Part shown: positions 53,187 through 57,239 of the stretch, one piece after another | Layout: every line of letters begins with the position of its first letter | How positions within the stretch are numbered: position 1 is the stretch's first letter | Source: Cryobacterium sp. | GTDB lineage: Bacteria > Actinomycetota > Actinomycetes > Actinomycetales > Microbacteriaceae | Length of the DNA: 57,239 bases | Assembly (NCBI GenBank): GCA_019638975.1 | Contig: JAHBST010000004.1 | Coordinates: forward strand, 1-57,239 | Direction of reading: 5' to 3' | Translations under genes and position numbers: made by a program | The notes under the pieces: model-generated | Told to the model about the DNA's origin: nothing | Database searches by the model: none | Seen by the model: only the letters and a program-made list of their open reading frames with translations

Positions 53187-53795
53187 GACCACGCTGAACC
53201 CCTCGGGAAGAGCGATGCGTCCGGTCAGTGCAAGAAGCAGCGTGTCTCCATTCCCGCTGAGGGATGCGATGCGCGCCGCGAGGGCCGCAGCATCCGAAAT
53301 TGCGCGCTGCGGCAGGGAATGACGGATGCCGGTCGCGCGGGTCAGATCCATCGTGTGCACGACGAGTTCGAACGTGCGTGTCCGCAAGTATTCCGCGAGG
53401 GGAATGGCCCTGCCGCCGATCACCGACACTATGCGATTCGCCGGTTGAGCAGCTATCGCGGCGAGCACGGTGTCGAGCGTCGTGGTCACCCGCGGCACGG
53501 GATCGTCGCCAAGCTCGGCTCCGGCCGCGACGCCGCGCGCAGCGACCGCCGCGCTACTGCCCGAGCTTCCGTGCAACCCCGCATAGTAGGCCTCGGCATC
53601 AGGGCACGTCACGGTGGTGGGAGGGGAACCGTTCAGGTACTCCCCGACGGTCGAGATCGCGCGAGCGGTGTGACCCGCGAGACTTCGAACCGTCCATTCT
53701 CCGAGCCCAGGCTCGTCCCATTGCTTGTCCGTGATGCGACCGAGCACGTCGATGAAAGCACGGGCGGCATCCTCGAACACGGCGACGTTCTTCAT
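53184..53795 (-). CDS. Maleylpyruvate isomerase-family (MDMPI, DinB-like) protein
   Basis: A 203-residue mycothiol-dependent-type enzyme. The N-terminal four-helix DinB-like bundle has VFEDAARAFIDVLGRI, WTVRSLAGHTARAI (metal-binding His) and RTFELVVHTMDLTRATGI (second His). Related proteins act in mycothiol-dependent isomerisation or detoxification, which fits an actinobacterium. The C-terminal region is short. Substrate unknown. Confidence 0.85.
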   Translation of the reverse strand: MKNVAVFEDAARAFIDVLGRITDKQWDEPGLGEWTVRSLAGHTARAISTVGEYLNGSPPTTVTCPDAEAYYAGLHGSSGSSAAVAARGVAAGAELGDDPVPRVTTTLDTVLAAIAAQPANRIVSVIGGRAIPLAEYLRTRTFELVVHTMDLTRATGIRHSLPQRAISDAAALAARIASLSGNGDTLLLALTGRIALPEGFSVV

Positions 53796-53834
53796 GCGTT
53801 ACATCGTGCCACTCCGGGATGTGAGAATCGTTGA

Positions 53835-54473
53835 GTGAGCGCACACCGACCTGACCCGACGACTCTCTCCGGCGACTACATCCGGCTGGAGCCCTTGGCC
53901 GATGACCACCTCCCCGCGCTCTACGAGGCTATTGGTCACCGCTCGGTTTTCGAGTTCGGTTTCGGCGGAGGGATCGCGGCATTCCCGGAGAGCCTGGATG
54001 ACTTCCGAAAGTGGGCGGCAGAGCGCAATTCGCCGCGCAACAATCCGTTCGCGGTCATCATCGTCGGCGGACCTCGCGATGGGCAGGTCGTCGGCACGAC
54101 GACGCTCGGCGATTTCGACGAGTATCGGGAAGCAACCCACATCGGGTGGACCGCATACGACCCGCGCGTGTGGGGGACGGCCGTCAACCCAGAGGCAAAG
54201 CTCCTCTTGCTCCAGCACGCTTTCGACTCCGGGTTCGGCCGCGTGAAGATCCAGACGGATGTGCTCAACCTGCATTCGCGCGCCGCGATCGCCAAACTCG
54301 GCGCGACCTTCGAAGGCGTCGTGCGTCGAGAGCAACCGAGGGCGGACGGCACATGGAGGGACACGGCAATGTATTCGGTCATCGTCGACGAGTGGCCGGA
54401 GGTGCGGTCCGGGCTCGAGGAGCGCCTTGCAGCCTTCGAGGGTCGGCCTGTCTTGTTTCGCTCGCCTCGATAG
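53835..54473 (+). CDS. GNAT-family N-acetyltransferase (RimJ/RimL-like)
   Basis: A 212-residue acetyltransferase related to ribosomal-protein and small-molecule acetyltransferases. Features: GDYIRLEPLADDHLPALYEA at the N-terminus, VVGTTTLGDFDE, HIGWTAYDPRVWGTAVNPEA (acetyl-CoA site) and QTDVLNLHSRAAIAKLGATF, with GVVRREQPRADGTWRDT at the end, typical of the RimJ/L type. GTG 53835 is the apparent start. Substrate unknown. Confidence 0.9.
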   Translation: MSAHRPDPTTLSGDYIRLEPLADDHLPALYEAIGHRSVFEFGFGGGIAAFPESLDDFRKWAAERNSPRNNPFAVIIVGGPRDGQVVGTTTLGDFDEYREATHIGWTAYDPRVWGTAVNPEAKLLLLQHAFDSGFGRVKIQTDVLNLHSRAAIAKLGATFEGVVRREQPRADGTWRDTAMYSVIVDEWPEVRSGLEERLAAFEGRPVLFRSPR

Positions 54474-54554
54474 GCCACTACCGCCATGAAGGGCGCCCAC
54501 GTGCGCATCGCCCCGAGGGGCCGCGACGTTCGTTCGGAGCCCCCGCGCGCACGA

Positions 54555-54560
54555 TAGTGT
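54555..54560 (+). promoter_or_regulatory. -10 box of leaderless DMT-transporter promoter
   Basis: TAGTGT, 6 bases before GTG 54567. Confidence 0.5.
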
Positions 54561-54566
54561 CAGTCT

Positions 54567-55499
54567 GTGAATGACGCGCTCTCGGGGGCCAGGAAGTATG
54601 GCGCCCTCATCCAGTTCCTGCTCATGGGACTGGTGTGGGGGTCGAGCTTCCTGTTCATGAAGGTCGCGCTCGACGGCGTCTCCTACACGCAAATCGCCTG
54701 GTCCCGCGAAATCCTGGGCGCGCTGACGCTCGGGCTCGTCATGCTCATCGGTCGACAGCGGCTCCCGCGCACGCCCATCATTTACCTGCATTTCGTCGTG
54801 ATCGCCGTCGCGAACTGCATCATCCCGCACCTTCTTTTCGCGTGGGCGGAACAGCACATTTCGTCGGGCCTCGCCGGAATCTACAACTCGGTGACGCCGA
54901 TCGCGACCGCAATTCTCGTGGCCGTCGCGTTCCGGGTGGAGACGCTCAACCGCGGACAAATCTTCGGCGTTCTCCTCGGGCTCGTGGGTGTCGTCGTCAT
55001 CATCGCGCCGTGGCAATTCACGGATGTGACGGCGGATCTCTGGGGGCAGCTTGCCTGCATCGCCGCTGCCGTGTCGTACGGCGTCGCGATCGCCTACACG
55101 CGAAAGTTCGTGAGCAACCAACCCATCAGCGGCACCGCCGTCGCTTTCCTGAACATCGGGACCGCTGCCGTCATCATGTTGCTTCTCACTCCACTCCTCG
55201 CCCTCGGGCCGGTCAGTCTCACTGTTCCTGTTGCGGGCAGCCTCGTTCTGCTGGGCGCTCTGGGCACAGGTCTCGCCTACATCTGGAACATCGCGGTCTT
55301 GAGGGCGTGGGGGCCGACGAGCGTCTCGACCGTGACGTACCTGATTCCGGTGGTCGCCGTCATTCTCGGTTTCGTTGTTCTCGGTGAAACGCTGTCATGG
55401 CACGAACCTCTCGGGGCGGTGCTCGTGCTCGTCGGCATCCTCTACACGCAAGAGCGACTGAAGTTCGGCGCACGAGTGAGCGCAGCGGACGGGCAGTAA
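54567..55499 (+). CDS. EamA/DMT-family transporter
   Basis: A 310-residue drug/metabolite permease with ten membrane helices in two EamA halves. The first begins LIQFLLMGLVWGSSFLFMKV and has HLLFAWAEQHISSGLAGIYN; the second contains YGVAIAYTRKFVSNQPISGT and ends in YLIPVVAVILGFVVLGETLS. Direction and substrate are unknown. The chorismate mutase gene starts 9 bases after the stop, and its -10 box overlaps the stop. Confidence 0.92.
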   Translation: MNDALSGARKYGALIQFLLMGLVWGSSFLFMKVALDGVSYTQIAWSREILGALTLGLVMLIGRQRLPRTPIIYLHFVVIAVANCIIPHLLFAWAEQHISSGLAGIYNSVTPIATAILVAVAFRVETLNRGQIFGVLLGLVGVVVIIAPWQFTDVTADLWGQLACIAAAVSYGVAIAYTRKFVSNQPISGTAVAFLNIGTAAVIMLLLTPLLALGPVSLTVPVAGSLVLLGALGTGLAYIWNIAVLRAWGPTSVSTVTYLIPVVAVILGFVVLGETLSWHEPLGAVLVLVGILYTQERLKFGARVSAADGQ

Positions 55500-55502
55500 C
55501 CT
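55497..55502 (+). promoter_or_regulatory. -10 box of leaderless aroQ promoter
   Basis: TAACCT, 6 bases before ATG 55509; its TAA is also the transporter stop codon. Confidence 0.45.
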
Positions 55503-55508
55503 CTTAAG

Positions 55509-55862
55509 ATGGCCGAGAATCACGAAACTCAGACCGAAGGCAACGCGCGAACGCGTGCGAGTGTCGAGCAAGAGCTTGGCGGCATCCGATTGAGCATCGA
55601 CAACATCGACGCGGCGCTCATTCACTTGCTCGCGGAGAGGTTCCGGTTCACGCAGCAGGTGGGGAGGCTCAAGGCCGCGAACGGCCTTCCCCCGTCCGAC
55701 CCGGAGCGCGAGAAAGTGCAGATCGCGCGGCTGAGGGCGCTCGCGGTGGACAGCCGCCTCGATCCGGCTTTCGCCGAAAAGTGGTTCAATTTCGTGGTGG
55801 CCGAGGTCATCCACCACCACGAGCAGATTGCCTCGACGGGCACCATCGAGACTCAGCCGTAG
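55509..55862 (+). CDS. aroQ: Chorismate mutase, AroQ type
   Basis: A 117-residue all-helical chorismate mutase converting chorismate to prephenate. The core is IRLSIDNIDAALIHLLAERF, FTQQVGRLKAANGLPPSDPE and REKVQIARLRALAV, and the C-terminal helix ends FVVAEVIHHHE; this is the cytoplasmic actinobacterial type rather than the secreted one. A polar, low-complexity N-terminus precedes it. It overlaps the SDR gene by one base (TAGTG). Confidence 0.9.
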   Translation: MAENHETQTEGNARTRASVEQELGGIRLSIDNIDAALIHLLAERFRFTQQVGRLKAANGLPPSDPEREKVQIARLRALAVDSRLDPAFAEKWFNFVVAEVIHHHEQIASTGTIETQP

Positions 55863-56785
55863 TGGCAGGCTGGGATCCCCGCATTCTTCCCTCGCAAGCG
55901 GGCAAGACCTTCGTCGTCACGGGCGGCAGCAGCGGAATCGGTTACTTCGCTGCAGAGCAACTGGCCGGCGCGGGCGCGCGGGTTATCCTCGCCGCGCGAT
56001 CGGAGGCGAAAGCGGATGCCGCGGCGAGCTCCATCCGAAGCCGCACCCCGGATGCCGAGATCGGATTCGTGAAACTGGATCTGGGCTCGCTCGACTCGCT
56101 GCGCGCCGCCGCCGCGGAGCTCAATCGGCTCGACCGCATCGACGGACTTCTGGAAAACGCCGCCGTGATCCTGGCTGGCAGGAAGCGACGCCTCACCGCG
56201 GACGGCCACGAACTGACCTTCGGGACCAACCACCTCGGCCACTTCGCCCTCACCGCGCTCGTCTTTCCGACGCTCGCGAGAACGCCGGGCAGCCGCATCG
56301 TCACGATGGGCAGCGGCTCCACACGGCTCGTGACTCTGCGCGCCGACGATCTGCAGAGCGAGAAACGCTACACCTCGTTCTCGAGCTACGCGCTGTCGAA
56401 GCACGCGACGCAAGCGTTCGGTTTCGAGCTGGACCGGCGGTTGCGGCCGGCCGAAAGCCCGGTAACCGCGCTCGTCGCGCATCCGGGCGGCGCGCAGGAC
56501 GGCCTCACCCCGTTCCGCGCGGGCGTGAACGAGCCGTCGGTGGCGCAGCGGTTCCTCGCGGGGCTCTCCTTCGTTGCGGGAGGGAGCAAGGAGGCGGCAG
56601 CGTGGCCACTGGTGCGAGCGGCGATCGATCCGGATGCCGTGGGCGGGCAATACTGGGGACGCACGACGCCGATCTTCGGCCGGCCGGTGCTCAACACCCC
56701 GGTCGCATCGAGCCACTCCGCCCAGTTCGGCGAAGGGCTGTGGTCGCTCTCCGAGAACTGGACCGGAATCCCGTTCCCCCTGTGA
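55862..56785 (+). CDS. Short-chain dehydrogenase/reductase
   Basis: A 307-residue classical SDR. TFVVTGGSSGIGYFAAEQLA (TGxxxGxG) binds the cofactor, ILAARSEAKADAA suggests an NADP(H) preference, ENAAVI fills the NAG position and SYALSKHATQAF supplies the catalytic Tyr and Lys. It resembles retinol-dehydrogenase-like SDRs acting on hydrophobic alcohols. GTG 55862 shares a base with the aroQ stop; there is no separate ribosome-binding site, so translation is probably coupled. Confidence 0.88.
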   Translation: MAGWDPRILPSQAGKTFVVTGGSSGIGYFAAEQLAGAGARVILAARSEAKADAAASSIRSRTPDAEIGFVKLDLGSLDSLRAAAAELNRLDRIDGLLENAAVILAGRKRRLTADGHELTFGTNHLGHFALTALVFPTLARTPGSRIVTMGSGSTRLVTLRADDLQSEKRYTSFSSYALSKHATQAFGFELDRRLRPAESPVTALVAHPGGAQDGLTPFRAGVNEPSVAQRFLAGLSFVAGGSKEAAAWPLVRAAIDPDAVGGQYWGRTTPIFGRPVLNTPVASSHSAQFGEGLWSLSENWTGIPFPL

Positions 56786-56795
56786 AACAGGCGGA

Positions 56796-57239
56796 TCAGA
56801 AGAACGCGGCAGGAAGCGTTCCGGTGTGCACTGCCCGCAACGTGGCGATGTCCACGGTGAACACATCCTGCACTTCGAGGGCGGGGGCGAGTTTGTCCGT
56901 GACGCCGATGCGGAGCACAGGGTAGCCGCGGCCCTCGCACAGCCCCTGAAACTTCACGTCGTCTTCGCGCGGCACGCTCACGATCACGCGGCCGGTCGAC
57001 TCGCTGAACAGTGCCGTGGCGACGTCAACGCCGTCCCGTTGCAGTATCTCGTCGAGCCACACCCGGGCACCGACCCCGAAGCGCAGCACGCTTTCGGCAA
57101 GTGCTTGGGCGAGGCCGCCGTCGGAGAGGTCGTGTGCTGAAGCGATGAGCGACTCGCGAGCCCCCGCAGCCAAAAGCGCGGCAAGCTTCTTCTCCCGCGC
57201 GAGGTCGACGGCCGGCGGCCTTCCGCCCAGATGGTCGTG
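56796..57239 (-). CDS. purL: Phosphoribosylformylglycinamidine synthase II, C-terminal part (5' end outside window)
   Basis: The last 147 residues of PurL, the ATP-dependent enzyme converting FGAR to FGAM in purine synthesis. The frame is open to the window edge (first residues HDHLGGRPPAVDL). The key motif SAHDLSDGGLAQALAESVL and the following FSESTGRVIVSVP identify the AIRS-related C-terminal domain. It ends in ALEVQDVFTVDIATLRAV and is convergent with the SDR gene. Confidence 0.93.
   Translation of the reverse strand, partial: HDHLGGRPPAVDLAREKKLAALLAAGARESLIASAHDLSDGGLAQALAESVLRFGVGARVWLDEILQRDGVDVATALFSESTGRVIVSVPREDDVKFQGLCEGRGYPVLRIGVTDKLAPALEVQDVFTVDIATLRAVHTGTLPAAFF

Overview
The window (57,239 bases, high GC) is ordinary-looking chromosome of an actinobacterium, most likely a member of the Microbacteriaceae (Micrococcales). 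Evidence: the gyrA - DUF3566 - tRNA-Ile - tRNA-Ala order, the oriC-proximal block cyclophilin - rhomboid - crgA - sortase E - pabA - pknB - pknA - pbpA - rodA - pstP - fhaB - fhaA - tRNA-Leu, NucS in place of MutS/MutL-type mismatch repair, a mycothiol-type (MDMPI) protein, class E sortase substrates ending in LAYTG, and many TANNNT boxes lying 6-8 bases before a start codon (leaderless transcription). No transposase, prophage, CRISPR array or rRNA operon was found.

Layout. 1-2750: 3' part of gyrA, DUF3566 membrane protein, tRNA-Ile(GAT), tRNA-Ala(TGC). 2.78-7.84 kb: NUDIX hydrolase, two membrane proteins, cyclophilin, rhomboid protease, a DnaA-box-like cluster, crgA, sortase E, a 52-residue membrane protein not previously marked as an ORF, and pabA/trpG. 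7.84-16.5 kb: minus-strand cell-wall growth/phosphosignalling operon (fhaA, fhaB, pstP, rodA, pbpA, pknA, pknB), with genes mostly overlapping by 4-8 bases. 16.7-25.3 kb: tRNA-Leu(CAG), YCII and AhpD-like proteins, ArsR/SRPBCC pair with its own operator, an S4 protein, a three-gene type III polyketide (alkylresorcinol/quinone-type) operon, HAD phosphatase, nucS, dodecin and an MFS transporter. 25.4-28.2 kb: M13 metalloprotease and a class A beta-lactamase-like serine hydrolase. 28.2-32.3 kb: first LAYTG surface protein, then a YtxH-like/holin-X/DUF3618 envelope trio. 32.3-39.3 kb: hemD, flavoproteins and phosphofructokinase. 39.3-50.4 kb: a complete but catalytically degenerate PutA-like protein and a giant 2,469-residue LAYTG surface protein. 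50.4-57.2 kb: TrmH-type RNA methyltransferase, purA, small metabolic genes, chorismate mutase, SDR, and the 3' end of purL.

How it fits together. The left half is the conserved machinery for polar growth and division: PknA/PknB sense the wall through extracellular tails, PstP reverses them, the FHA proteins read phosphothreonines, and RodA/PbpA build the wall. The sortase E encoded there should attach the two large LAYTG proteins encoded 21 and 36 kb away. The two surface genes have long leaders that share a CCCC/GGGGG hairpin and a 14-base word, suggesting common control.

Most noteworthy items: the PutA-like pseudoenzyme with both active sites lost, a perfect 30-bp inverted repeat between nucS and the HAD gene, a cluster of DnaA-box-like nonamers outside oriC, the srsABC-like phenolic-lipid operon, and the sortase E/LAYTG circuit. 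All annotation is from reading the sequence; no database search was run.
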